A DNA stretch of 64,000 nt from Ancylobacter sonchi (lineage in GTDB: Bacteria > Pseudomonadota > Alphaproteobacteria > Rhizobiales > Xanthobacteraceae), in contig NZ_JAHBGF010000019.1 of assembly GCF_018390695.1 (NCBI RefSeq), positions 1 through 64,000 on the forward strand, written 5' to 3'. A program made the translations under genes and the position numbers. The notes under the pieces were generated by a model, which ran no database searches, was not told where the DNA came from, and saw only the letters and a program-made list of their open reading frames with translations. This document shows positions 8,591 through 17,142 of this stretch, one piece after another (within the stretch, counting starts at the first letter, position 1; each line of letters begins with the position of its first letter).

Positions 8591-8692
8591 CCTTGTCGAA
8601 CTCGCCAGACATGCTTGTGGAGCGTTTCGGGACACCGCCCGGCCGTCCGACGCGCATCGCCGGCGCCTCCTTCCAGAACCGGGATCTCCTTC

Positions 8693-9988
8693 ATGAGCTG
8701 GACCAATTCGCGCAATGCCGAACTCAAGGAACGGGCGGCCAAGGTGATCCCCGGCGGCATGTACGGGCACGAATCGACAGCGCTGCTGCCGGCAGACTTC
8801 CCGCAGTTCTTCCGCCGCGCCGAGGGGACGCGGCTGTGGGACGCGGATGATAATGAATATATCGACTATATGTGCGCCTACGGCCCCAATCTGCTCGGCT
8901 ATCGCCAGCCGGAGGTCGACGCGGCGGTGCGGGCTCAGATGCAGCTCGGCGATACGCTGACCGGCCCGTCCGAGATCATGGTGACGCTGGCCGAGGACAT
9001 GGTCGGCATGCTCAGCCACGCCGACTGGGCGATGTTCTGCAAGAACGGCACCGATGCCACCTCGATGGCGACGGTGATCGCCCGCGCCCATACCGGCAAG
9101 CGCAAGATCCTGGTCGGCAAGGGCATCTATCACGGCGCCGCGCCGTGGTGCACGCCGGGGCCGGCAGGCATCCTCTCCGAGGATCGCGGACATATCGTCT
9201 ATTACCGCGACCAGGACCCGCAGAGCCTCGCCGAGGCGGTGAAGGCGCATGAAGGCGACATCGCCGCGATCTTCGCCACCCCGTTCCGCCACGAGACCTT
9301 CCGCGACCAGTCCGAACCCGACGCCACCTTCGCCCGCGAGGCGCGCCGCCTCGCCGACGCCGAGGGCGCGGTGCTGGTGCTCGACGAGGTGCGCGCGGCG
9401 TTCCGCCTGTCGCGCGACGGCGCCTGGGCGTCGCTGGGCGTGAAGCCGGACCTGACCTCGATCGGCAAGGTGATCGGCAATGGCCAGCCGATCTCGGCGC
9501 TGGTCGGGCTGGAGCACATGCGCAAGGCGGCCACCAGCGTGTTCGTCACTGGCTCCTACTGGTTCTCGGCGGTGCCGATGGCGGCGGCGATCGCCACGCT
9601 GAAGATCGTCCGCGAGAGCGATTATCTCGAGCACACCGAGCGCATGGGCCGGATGCTGCGCGAGGGGCTGGACGCCCAGGCGGCGGCTCATGGCTTCACG
9701 CTGCGCCAGAGCGGGCCGGTGCAGATGCCGCAGATCCTGTTCGCCGACGACCCGGAGATGCGGCTCGGCTATTTCTGGACGGCGGCGGCGGTGCGGCGCG
9801 GCGTGTACCTGCACCCCTACCACAACATGTTCATCAACGCGGCGCTGACCGAGAAGGACGTGGCGCTGACGCTGGAGGCGACCGACGGCGCCTTCGCGGC
9901 GCTGAAGGCGCAGGACCGCGCCAGCCTGCCGCTGGAGCGCCCGGTGGTGCGCGATCGGCTGGAGCGCGCGGCGCTGCTGTCGGCGTGA
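8693..9988 (+). CDS. Class III aminotransferase, glutamate-1-semialdehyde-aminomutase-like
   Basis: 431-residue PLP enzyme, aminotransferase class III fold type I. Visible motifs: KNGTDATSMA (PLP phosphate region, about 117-126), VLVLDEVRAAFR (cofactor Asp at about residue 231) and TSIGKVIGNGQPISAL with the Schiff-base lysine at about residue 259. The motif style and length resemble GSA aminomutases (HemL) and their catabolic relatives, but no heme gene is near. The gene is co-controlled with a peptide/opine-type ABC importer, so a role in transaminating an imported amine or amino acid is more likely than heme synthesis. Start at 8693 (MSWTNSRNAEL) chosen because the upstream in-frame part covers the promoter and is not protein-like; no strong ribosome binding site is seen. 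Confidence 0.85.
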   Translation: MSWTNSRNAELKERAAKVIPGGMYGHESTALLPADFPQFFRRAEGTRLWDADDNEYIDYMCAYGPNLLGYRQPEVDAAVRAQMQLGDTLTGPSEIMVTLAEDMVGMLSHADWAMFCKNGTDATSMATVIARAHTGKRKILVGKGIYHGAAPWCTPGPAGILSEDRGHIVYYRDQDPQSLAEAVKAHEGDIAAIFATPFRHETFRDQSEPDATFAREARRLADAEGAVLVLDEVRAAFRLSRDGAWASLGVKPDLTSIGKVIGNGQPISALVGLEHMRKAATSVFVTGSYWFSAVPMAAAIATLKIVRESDYLEHTERMGRMLREGLDAQAAAHGFTLRQSGPVQMPQILFADDPEMRLGYFWTAAAVRRGVYLHPYHNMFINAALTEKDVALTLEATDGAFAALKAQDRASLPLERPVVRDRLERAALLSA

Positions 9989-10223
9989 GCGACTGCGGGA
10001 GTCGCGGCGTGCACCTGGGTGCGGGTCGCGGCGGCTGAACGAACGAGAGTGGACCCGTCGCATTCACGGCGGGGCCATCATCAGGCTGGCCGTCAATACG
10101 GCAGATGTCGTGGTTCCGGTCGATGATACGATAGCCGGCTTCTCGCCGAGTCCCGGCTTTGTCAGGATCGGCTTCGTCGGTGGGCAGGCTCGCGCTCCGG
10201 CGGAATCGCGCCGGGAGGCGGCT
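9989..10223. other. Intergenic region between convergent genes
   Basis: 235 bp between the ends of the PLP-enzyme gene and the leftward ATPase gene. A small hairpin, GCGACT-GCGGG-AGTCGC (9989-10005), starts right after the stop codon and may serve as a terminator, but it has no T-tract. Nothing else recognisable. Confidence 0.4.
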
Positions 10224-12848
10224 TCAGCCGAGGTCGGGCTGCCAGGGCTGCATGTGCAGCACATTGCCGCCGAGCCGGGAGAAGGCGCGCTGGCGGCAGG
10301 AGAACACGATGATCTGCTGCTCCAGCGCCTGCCGGTGCAATGCGTTGAACATCTTCTCGATGCGGTCGTCGTCGGAATAGACCAGCGCGTCGTCAAGGAT
10401 CACCGGCGCCGGCCGTCCGTCGCGCGCCAGCAGCCGGGCGAAGGCGAGGCGGGTGAGCACCGAGAGCTGCTCGCGCATGCCGCCCGATAGCCGGTCCACC
10501 TCCTCGTCCTGGCCGTTGCGGCGCACCGCCTGCGGCAGCAGGGTCTTCTCGTCGAAAACGATCGAGATGTCGTCGAACAGCAGGCCGAGCAGCGGCTTGA
10601 GCTCAGCCAGCACCGGCTGGAGATAGAGGTCGCGCGCTGCCGAGCGGGAGGCATTGAGCGCACCGCGCAGCCGATCGAGCACCGCCACCTCGGTCTCGAA
10701 GGCGGCGACGCGTGCCTCGGCCGCCTGGAGCGCATCGCGGGTCTCGCCCCACGCCTCCTCCACCGCATCGTCGGAACGGGTGCGAATCTGGCCATTGAGG
10801 TCGGCAAGCGCGATGTTGAGCCGGCTTTCTTCCTGCGCGGCGGCGTCCTCGACCGAGCACGCCCGGCGCAGGACGGCTTCGGCGGAGGCGAGGTCGGGGG
10901 CGGCCGCGCGCAGTTCATCCGCCCTCGCCGCGACAGCCTCGAAGGCGGCGCGATGCTCGGCTGCTGCGACGACGAGGCCACGCTCCCGCTCGGGGCGTTC
11001 GGCGTCCGGGCCGAGCAGAGCGTCGAGGCGGGCGAGCTCGCCGGCCAGCGCGGCATGGGCGGCCTCGGCCTCCACCCGCGCTTCGTCGGCGCGGCCCTGC
11101 AAGGGCTGGACCTCGCGGACGGCGTTGCGGGCGAGCTTCACGCGCTGGTCGGCGCGGGCGAGGGCCGCGCGCGCCTGTTCCGGGTCGGCCTTCAGCTCCA
11201 GCGCCTCCGGCAGTACGGCGGCGCGGCGGGCGACCTCCTCGCGCAGTCTGGGCAGGCCGTCGGGAGCGAGGTGGCGCAGCTCAAGGCGCAGGCCGTCGCG
11301 CTCGGCCGCCTTCTCCTGCGCTTCCCCCTGCCGGCGGCGGGCGGCGGTGAGGTCGGCGACGCCGAGGGACTGAAGCAGGTCGGCGCGGCCGCGCTCGGCG
11401 GTCCGGCGGGCATTGTCGGCGCCGGCCGGCCGGTTGGAGCGAACGGTGAGGGTGCCGAGGCCGGGAAGGACGAGCCGCGCCGTGTCGCGAATGGCGTGAT
11501 CCGTATCTGAGGCCAGCGGCTCGCCGTCGAGCAGGACCGGGGCGGCGCCACCCTCATAGGCGAAGCGCAGCGAGGGCAGGCCGGCCTCCTCGGCGGCGCG
11601 CAGCCGGGCGATCTCGATCTCGACGCGCTGCAACTGCTCGATGGCCTCAGCGGGAAGCACGAGCAGCGCATGCGCGGCATCTGCCTGCTCCAGCCGGGCG
11701 CGCAGGGCCTCGGCCTGTTGCAGGCGCTGGCGAAGGGCATCGTGTTCCTGCATCGCCTGCCGGGCCTTGAGGGCAGCGTCGAGACGGGCGAGCAGGTCGC
11801 GCGCTGCTTGTTCCTCGGTCTCGGCGGCATGCACCTCGGCCGTGGCGGCGTCGATGGTGGTGGCGGCGGCGCGGCGGCGGGCCAGCGCCTCGGCGCGGCG
11901 GGTCTCAGTGCCCGCGAGCTCCGTGCGTAAGATGGTGGCGCGGTTTCGCGTGTCGCGGAAGCCGGCGAGCTCGCGCTCGGCGGCGTCGCGGCGATTGCCG
12001 GCGAGCGCGGCTTCCGCCGTCGCGGCCTTCAGCTTCTCGGCATGCGCCTTGGCGGCCTCGAAGGCGGCGCTCGCCGTCTCGACCGCGGCACGGCGGGCGG
12101 CCTTTTCCTCGGCTTGGCCGAGCTCGGCGAGGCGCCGGAGGGCTTTGGCGCGCTCGTCCAGCGCGTGGCGCAGCGCCTCGACCTCGCCGGCGAGAAGCCG
12201 TTCCTTGGTGGCGAGGGCGTCGCGGTTGCCGATCGCCTTGAAATAGGGGCCGGTGCTCTTGGGCTTCAGGGTCGGCGTGACGAGCAGGCCGAGCTCCTCC
12301 TCGCAGGAGGCGAGGATCTCCGACATGCGCCGGCCGCCGGTGATCGCCTCGACCTCGCCCTGCACCGAGGTGAGCAGGCTCTCGCGGACCTGCCGCTCGT
12401 CCTCGTCCTCCTTGCGCTTCTCAAGGCCGGTATTGCCCTGCCGTACCCAGAGCAGCCCGGCCGGGCCGGCGGTGCCGCCGCGAATGAGCCCGGCGATGAA
12501 GCGCTCGGCCTCGTCCGCCTGCGCGACGAGGCGCCCGGTCGAAAGGTCGACCACGCTGGCTCGTTTTCCACCAATGAACTGCTTGGTGAGACGGAAGCGG
12601 CCCTCCGGCACCGTGATGTCGGCCTCCACCAGCGGGTTGCCGCCGCTATAGGGCTGGAGGCGCTTCACGTCCTTGGGCAGCCCGGTGTGCGGCTGGAAGA
12701 ACAGCGCGTGCAGCGCCTCGAAGCTGGTCGACTTGCCGAACTCGTTAGCGGCGCACAGCACGTTGACGCCGTCGCCTATGCCCTCGATGGCGACGCCCTG
12801 GCGGGCGAAGCGCTTGACGTTGTGAAGGCGCAGTGCCGCGATCTTCAT
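10224..12848 (-). CDS. SMC/SbcC-like AAA ATPase (YhaN type), partner of the adjacent nuclease
   Basis: 874-residue protein with an ABC-ATPase head split by a long, alanine- and arginine-rich coiled-coil middle (about residues 200-740). The N-terminal P-loop reads AANEFGKST (33-41); the usual first glycine of GxNEAGKS is alanine. At the C-terminus the signature LSGGMREQL (about 787) and Walker B PVILDDALVYSDDD (about 815-825) are intact. This arrangement is that of SbcC/Rad50-like and YhaN proteins, which with a Mre11/SbcD-type nuclease process DNA ends or hairpins. It overlaps the nuclease gene by 4 bp (ATGA), confirming a two-gene operon. Compared with SbcC (over 1000 residues) it is short and has no zinc-hook CxxC that I can see. 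Confidence 0.85.
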   Translation of the reverse strand: MKIAALRLHNVKRFARQGVAIEGIGDGVNVLCAANEFGKSTSFEALHALFFQPHTGLPKDVKRLQPYSGGNPLVEADITVPEGRFRLTKQFIGGKRASVVDLSTGRLVAQADEAERFIAGLIRGGTAGPAGLLWVRQGNTGLEKRKEDEDERQVRESLLTSVQGEVEAITGGRRMSEILASCEEELGLLVTPTLKPKSTGPYFKAIGNRDALATKERLLAGEVEALRHALDERAKALRRLAELGQAEEKAARRAAVETASAAFEAAKAHAEKLKAATAEAALAGNRRDAAERELAGFRDTRNRATILRTELAGTETRRAEALARRRAAATTIDAATAEVHAAETEEQAARDLLARLDAALKARQAMQEHDALRQRLQQAEALRARLEQADAAHALLVLPAEAIEQLQRVEIEIARLRAAEEAGLPSLRFAYEGGAAPVLLDGEPLASDTDHAIRDTARLVLPGLGTLTVRSNRPAGADNARRTAERGRADLLQSLGVADLTAARRRQGEAQEKAAERDGLRLELRHLAPDGLPRLREEVARRAAVLPEALELKADPEQARAALARADQRVKLARNAVREVQPLQGRADEARVEAEAAHAALAGELARLDALLGPDAERPERERGLVVAAAEHRAAFEAVAARADELRAAAPDLASAEAVLRRACSVEDAAAQEESRLNIALADLNGQIRTRSDDAVEEAWGETRDALQAAEARVAAFETEVAVLDRLRGALNASRSAARDLYLQPVLAELKPLLGLLFDDISIVFDEKTLLPQAVRRNGQDEEVDRLSGGMREQLSVLTRLAFARLLARDGRPAPVILDDALVYSDDDRIEKMFNALHRQALEQQIIVFSCRQRAFSRLGGNVLHMQPWQPDLG

Positions 12849-13975
12849 GTGCCGGCCTGCTGGCTAAGCGAGAAAAGACGGGCGAGCGCGGCGCGGGCAA
12901 TGGCGCGCTCGGTGGCGGAGCGGGTCTCGTCGAGGCTCTCGGCGGAGAGCGCCTCGGCGGCCTCGCGCAGCGCACCGGCACGGTCGATGAGGTCGAGGTC
13001 GCCGGCTTCGACATCGGTGGCGAGCCCGCTGTCGTCGAGTTCCAGCAGGGCAAATTCCGGTGCGGCATGGTCGAGGGCGGCGGCGAGCGCGGTGCGTACG
13101 ACAAGGCTGGTGCGGCCGGAGGCGAGGACCCTTGCCAGCGTCTGCCGTCGCGCCGGGCCGGGCGGCAACAGGCCGGCGAGCCCGGCGGCGCCGTCGTCGC
13201 CCGACAGCAGATACAGCGGCAGCTCGCGCCAGGCGAAGCTGGCGGTCTCGACCGGCATTACGTTCGGCGGCGCGGCGGGGGCGTCGAGGCTCACCAGCAG
13301 CGCCGTGCCGGGGCGGTCATGCTTGAAGCGGTCGGGCTCCGGCGTGCCGCTGTAGCGGGTGCGGGAATCGACCTCCACCGCACCGTGCCAGTCGCCCAGC
13401 GCGAGATAGGCGAGGCCGGCGCGCGCCGCGCGATCAGGCGCCAGCACGTCGAGGCCGACGCCTTCCTCGGAGAAGTCGCGTATGGCGCCATGGGCGAGGC
13501 CGAGCCGCAGCGCACCCTCCGGGGTGGCGGCGGCGTCCATCCATTCGGTGAGGTCGCGGCCGGGGCGGCGGGTGGTGCAGGGCGCCGGCAGCAGCACGAC
13601 ACTGGGCGCCAGCTCCAGCGGCGCCGGCTCGACGGCGAGCACGACATTAGGCGGCGCCTCGGCGCGCAGGGCGTTCCACAGCTGGCTCGCCTGCAGCGAA
13701 TCGTGGTTGCCGGGCAGGATCACCCAGACGAGCGGGGCATGATGACCCATCTCCGCCAGCGCCTGCCGGCGCACGCCAGGCGAGGGGGTCTCGGTGTCGA
13801 AGGTGTCGCCGGCCAGCAGGATGGTGCCGGCGCCCTGCGCGCGGGCGGCGGCGGCGAGGCGCCCGAGCACCGCGTGGCGGGCGTCGCGCAGGCGGCCTCT
13901 TAGGTCCACGTCGGCGATGTTGCCGAAGCGCTTGCCGAGATGCAGGTCGCTGGAATGCAGGAAGCGGAAGTTCAT
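12845..13975 (-). CDS. Metallophosphoesterase, SbcD/YhaO/Mre11-like nuclease
   Basis: 376 residues. The calcineurin-like metal motifs are complete: SSDLHLG (D10, H12), GDTFD (D57), GNHD (N90-H91-D92), LAHG (H162) and GDWHG (H197). This is the order found in Mre11/SbcD DNA nucleases, which use two Mn ions. The C-terminal part (about 230-376) is less conserved and probably contacts the ATPase. It is first in a two-gene operon with the YhaN-like ATPase, 4 bp overlap. The likely role is DNA end or hairpin processing in repair or against foreign DNA. The MPE family also holds other phosphoesterases, but the coupled coiled-coil ATPase favours the nuclease reading. Confidence 0.88.
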   Translation of the reverse strand: MNFRFLHSSDLHLGKRFGNIADVDLRGRLRDARHAVLGRLAAAARAQGAGTILLAGDTFDTETPSPGVRRQALAEMGHHAPLVWVILPGNHDSLQASQLWNALRAEAPPNVVLAVEPAPLELAPSVVLLPAPCTTRRPGRDLTEWMDAAATPEGALRLGLAHGAIRDFSEEGVGLDVLAPDRAARAGLAYLALGDWHGAVEVDSRTRYSGTPEPDRFKHDRPGTALLVSLDAPAAPPNVMPVETASFAWRELPLYLLSGDDGAAGLAGLLPPGPARRQTLARVLASGRTSLVVRTALAAALDHAAPEFALLELDDSGLATDVEAGDLDLIDRAGALREAAEALSAESLDETRSATERAIARAALARLFSLSQQAGT

Positions 13976-14148
13976 GCGGCGCCCGATTTAGGGCTGCCGG
14001 GCCATGACGCAACGGCGCAGGCAGCTACGCTGCCTGTCGGCTGCGGTCCGGTCCGATGGCGAATCGTGCGGCTGTGCATGGCGCCAACATGCCCCCCAAC
14101 GGGCGCCGGCGCCAGTGGCGCTGCCGCTTCGCGGGGGCCGCGCCGGCC

Positions 14149-14946
14149 TCACCAGGAGGTCAGCACCGAGCCCTTGAACTGCTTATCGATGAAGGCCTTC
14201 ACCTCCGGCGAGCGATAGGCTTCCACCAGCGTCTTCACCCAGGGCTTGTCCTTGTCGGCACTACGCACGGCGATGACATTGACATAGGGGCCGGAGGCGT
14301 CCTCACGCAGGATCGGGTCCTTCACCGGATCGAGGCCGGCGGAGACGGCGTAGTTGGTGTTGATACCGGCGGCATCGACATCGGCGAGCGCGCGCGGGGT
14401 CTGCGCCGCCTCCAGCTCGATGATGCGCAGCTTCTTCGGATTGTCGACGATGTCGAGGATGGTCGGCTTGAAGCCGACGCCGTCGCGCAGCTTGATGATG
14501 CCCTTCTCCTGCAGCAGCAGCAGGGTGCGCCCACCATTGGTCGGGTCGTTCTGGATGGCGACGGTGGCGCCGTCCGGCACCTCGGCCCAGCTCTTCCACT
14601 TCGACGAGTAGATACCCATCGGGAAGTTCACCGTGGTGGCCACCGATTCGATCGCGTAGCCGCGATCGGCCTTCTGGGCGTCGAGATAAGGCTGGTGCTG
14701 GAAGGAGTTGGCCTCGATCTCGCCGGCGTCGAGGGCCTGGTTCGGGATCACGTAGTCGGAGAACTCGACGATCTTGATGTCGAGCCCTTTGGCGGCGGCG
14801 ACCGGCTTGGCGGCTTCCAGAATCTGCGCGTGCGGACCGGGGGTGGCGGCGACGCGGATGGTCTCGGCGCGGGCGGCGGTGCTGCCAGCCGCGCCGGCGA
14901 GGAGGATGGCGAGTGCCGCGAGGGCGGTGCGGGTAGTCATGGGCAT
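14149..14946 (-). CDS. metQ: MetQ/NlpA-family periplasmic substrate-binding protein
   Basis: 265 residues. A Sec signal peptide of about 27 residues ends ARA-ET; there is no lipobox cysteine, so this is a soluble periplasmic protein rather than a lipoprotein. The mature protein shows the NlpA/MetQ pattern: ATPGPHAQILEAAKPVAAAKG, EANSFQHQPYLDAQ, PNDPTN-like QNDPTNGGRTLLLLQ and AGINTNYAV. It binds methionine or a related sulfur compound for the MetNI transporter just upstream (21-bp gap). A second family member diverges at 17506. Methionine is the standard substrate, but relatives bind cystine-like, sulfoxide or other compounds. Confidence 0.9.
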   Translation of the reverse strand: MPMTTRTALAALAILLAGAAGSTAARAETIRVAATPGPHAQILEAAKPVAAAKGLDIKIVEFSDYVIPNQALDAGEIEANSFQHQPYLDAQKADRGYAIESVATTVNFPMGIYSSKWKSWAEVPDGATVAIQNDPTNGGRTLLLLQEKGIIKLRDGVGFKPTILDIVDNPKKLRIIELEAAQTPRALADVDAAGINTNYAVSAGLDPVKDPILREDASGPYVNVIAVRSADKDKPWVKTLVEAYRSPEVKAFIDKQFKGSVLTSW

Positions 14947-14967
14947 TCTCCGGATTCGGACGTCAGT

Positions 14968-15648
14968 TCAGTGGCGGCGCAGCCGGCGGTTCACCTTCTT
15001 CGCCAGCGTCTCGCCGAGCGACTGCACCGACTGCACCAGCACGATGAGCACGACGACGACGATCAGCATCACCTCCGGCATGAAGCGCTGGTAGCCGTAG
15101 CGGATGCCGAGATCGCCGAGGCCACCTCCGCCCACCGCGCCGACCATGGCGGAGTTGGACAGCAGGCTGACCACCGAGAGGGTGACGCCGAGCACCAGGC
15201 CGGGCAGCGCCTCCGGGATCAGCACCTTGCGCACGATCTGCAGCGGCGTCGCACCCATGGCGAGCGAGGCTTCGACGAGGCCCTGGTCGACCTCGCGCAC
15301 CGCCGCCTCGACGATGCGGGCGATGAAGGGCGCGGCGGCGATGGAGAGCGGCACGATGGCGGCGGTGGTGCCGATCGAGGTGCCGGCGACCAACCGGGTG
15401 AACGGGATGATGGCGATGACGAGGATGATGAACGGCGTCGAGCGGGTGGCGTTCACCACCAGGCCGAGCACGCGGTTGACGGTGACGGCCTCGAACAGCT
15501 CGCCCTTGCCGCTGGTCGCGAGGAAGATGCCGAGCGGCAGGCCGGCGAGCGTGCCGATCAGCGCCGCGATGGCGACCATGTAGAGGGTCTCGAGCGTCGA
15601 GCTGACTATGAGGTTTACGATGGCCGGCGAGATGAGGTCAGAGAACAT
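14968..15648 (-). CDS. metI: MetI-type ABC transporter permease
   Basis: 226-residue permease with five predicted membrane helices, the usual MetI length. The EAA loop region is EASLAMGATPLQIVRKVLIPEALPGL, which docks to the MetN ATPase, and the GGGGLGDLGIRYGYQRF stretch near the C-terminus is characteristic of MetI. It overlaps the metN gene by 11 bp and precedes metQ by 21 bp, the canonical metNIQ order. It forms the membrane channel for methionine or a related sulfur compound. Confidence 0.94.
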   Translation of the reverse strand: MFSDLISPAIVNLIVSSTLETLYMVAIAALIGTLAGLPLGIFLATSGKGELFEAVTVNRVLGLVVNATRSTPFIILVIAIIPFTRLVAGTSIGTTAAIVPLSIAAAPFIARIVEAAVREVDQGLVEASLAMGATPLQIVRKVLIPEALPGLVLGVTLSVVSLLSNSAMVGAVGGGGLGDLGIRYGYQRFMPEVMLIVVVVLIVLVQSVQSLGETLAKKVNRRLRRH

Positions 15649-16840
15649 GGCCGATCACCTCCGTGCGGGCGCCGGCGGCATCGAGCGCCGCGCCGACGGC
15701 ACCGCTCGCCCAGGCCTGAGTCGGGACGCCGACATAGAGCAGCGCGAAGGGGAGGGCGCCGATGCTGTCGATCTGGCCGCCGAGCAGGGCGATGTCGATG
15801 CCAAGCTCGCGGGCGAGGCGGGTGACGAGCGGCTGGCTGGCCGCCTCGCCGGTGAGGGTGAGGCGCAACACGCTCTGGCGCGCGCCGGCCGGGTCGTCGC
15901 GCAGGCGCCCGGCGAGTGTGGCGGGAATCTCGCGGCCGGGCAGGCTGCCGATGAAGGAGCGGGCGGTGGCGGTGCGCGGATGTGCGAACACCTCGGCGAC
16001 CGGGCCTTCCTCGATGATCCGCCCGGCCTCGATGACGCCGACGCGGTGGCAGATCTCCTTGATCACCGCCATTTCGTGGGTGATCAGCACGATGGTGACG
16101 CCGAGCTCGGCATTCACCCGCGCCAGCAAAGCGAGGATGGAGCGCGTGGTCTCCGGATCGAGCGCGCTGGTCGCCTCGTCGGACAACAGCACCTTGGGAT
16201 CGGTGGCGAGGGCGCGAGCGATGCCGACGCGCTGCTTCTGCCCGCCGGACAGTTCGACCGGGTAGCGGTCCCGCTTGTCGGCGAGGCCGACAAGGTCGAG
16301 CAGCCGCTCCACGCGGGTGCGGATCGCCGCGCGGGACAGGCCGGACAGCTCCAGCGGCAGTGCCACATTGTCGAAGGCACTGCGCGAGGAGAGCAGGTTG
16401 AAGTGCTGGAAGATCATGCCGATCTTCCGTCGCTCGGCGCGCAAGGCCGCCTCGTCGAGCCGATTGACGATGACGCCGTCGACGATCACCTCGCCGCCGG
16501 TGGGGCGCTCCAGTCCGTTGATGGTGCGGATCAATGTCGATTTGCCGGCGCCGGAACGGCCGATGATGCCGTAGATCTCGCCGCGCGGGATCTCGAGCGA
16601 GATGTCCTCCAGCGCCGTCACCGCCGCATCGGCGCCGCGGGCGGGGAAGGTCTTCGAGACGTTGCGCAGCACGATGGACGCGCCGCCGGCCGTGTCGTCG
16701 CGGCCCTGCCCGTTGCCGGGAGCCTTTCCGGGAGCGCCTGCCGTGCGAAAAGCCTCGCCGGTCGCCATGGGCATGGCGTCGGCGAGGTCGCGGAACAGGG
16801 CGGGCGGCAAGGTCGAGGCGGAGGCGTTCTGGAGCATCAT
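15638..16840 (-). CDS. metN: MetN-type methionine ABC transporter ATP-binding protein
   Basis: 400 residues. Walker A GRSGAGKST is near 94-102, signature LSGGQKQR near 197-204 and Walker B VLLSDEAT near 217-224. The C-terminal about 80 residues (MLRLTLTGEAASQPLVTRLA-like region onward) fit the NIL domain that senses methionine and inhibits transport. The family is normally about 340 residues; here an extra, poorly conserved N-terminal tail of about 53 residues precedes the ATPase core, so a later start is possible, but ATGATG at 16840 follows the small upstream gene by 18 bp. Operon order is small gene, metN, metI, metQ. Confidence 0.92.
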   Translation of the reverse strand: MMLQNASASTLPPALFRDLADAMPMATGEAFRTAGAPGKAPGNGQGRDDTAGGASIVLRNVSKTFPARGADAAVTALEDISLEIPRGEIYGIIGRSGAGKSTLIRTINGLERPTGGEVIVDGVIVNRLDEAALRAERRKIGMIFQHFNLLSSRSAFDNVALPLELSGLSRAAIRTRVERLLDLVGLADKRDRYPVELSGGQKQRVGIARALATDPKVLLSDEATSALDPETTRSILALLARVNAELGVTIVLITHEMAVIKEICHRVGVIEAGRIIEEGPVAEVFAHPRTATARSFIGSLPGREIPATLAGRLRDDPAGARQSVLRLTLTGEAASQPLVTRLARELGIDIALLGGQIDSIGALPFALLYVGVPTQAWASGAVGAALDAAGARTEVIGHVL

Positions 16841-16858
16841 CTCGGTCGTGCGGGCGGC

Positions 16859-17059
16859 TCAGGCGGCGCGGGACAGCGCCGGCGCGGAGCGGGCGAGCCG
16901 CCGGCGCTCGCGGTCAAGCTTCACGCGCACCAGGCCGGGGGTGAGCCCGTCGCGCCGCAGGATCAGGCCGACGAGCGGATCGGCGAGGATCTCGTCAAGG
17001 GTGGGTTCGGAAAGATTCAGCGGCGCCTCGGTGGCGCCCGACAGGGTTACGGAGCTCAT
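16859..17059 (-). CDS. Small conserved-looking protein at the head of the metN operon
   Basis: 66 codons starting MSSVTLSGATEAPLNLSEP, with GGGA about 9 bp before the ATG at 17059. The central part LDEILADPLVGLILRRDGLTP looks like a short folded helix pair and the C-terminus is basic (DRERRRLARS). No signal peptide or membrane segment. I do not recognise a named family. It ends 18 bp before metN and follows the cysteine-codon leader ORF, so it is co-transcribed with the transporter. A role linked to sulfur uptake, perhaps regulatory, is inference from position only. A longer version beginning at 17116 is open but lacks a good ribosome binding site. Confidence 0.65.
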   Translation of the reverse strand: MSSVTLSGATEAPLNLSEPTLDEILADPLVGLILRRDGLTPGLVRVKLDRERRRLARSAPALSRAA

Positions 17060-17129
17060 GATGGATATCCCAATGGTCGGATCCCCGCGCGGCGGGCGAT
17101 CCTGCAGTCTCGGCAAAGGGCGGAGAAGG

Positions 17130-17142
17130 GGGCCTCAGGCCC
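17130..17142 (-). promoter_or_regulatory. Hairpin overlapping the stop codon of the leader ORF
   Basis: GGGCC (17142-17138 on the minus strand) pairs with GGCCC (17134-17130), and the three-base loop is exactly the TGA stop of the 11-codon leader ORF. A ribosome stalled at the preceding cysteine codons would leave this hairpin free to form, while a ribosome at the stop would melt it. There is no U-tract after it, so if it attenuates it may do so with Rho or by affecting translation. Functional role is inferred. Confidence 0.4.

Noticed and set aside
8522-8692. N-terminal extension of the PLP enzyme
   Set aside because: It would translate the promoter/operator; family alignments in memory begin near MSWTNSRNAELKERA.
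14047-14148. Hairpins after the nuclease gene as a terminator
   Set aside because: Only G+C-rich self-complementary pieces without a T-tract; too common in such sequence to call.
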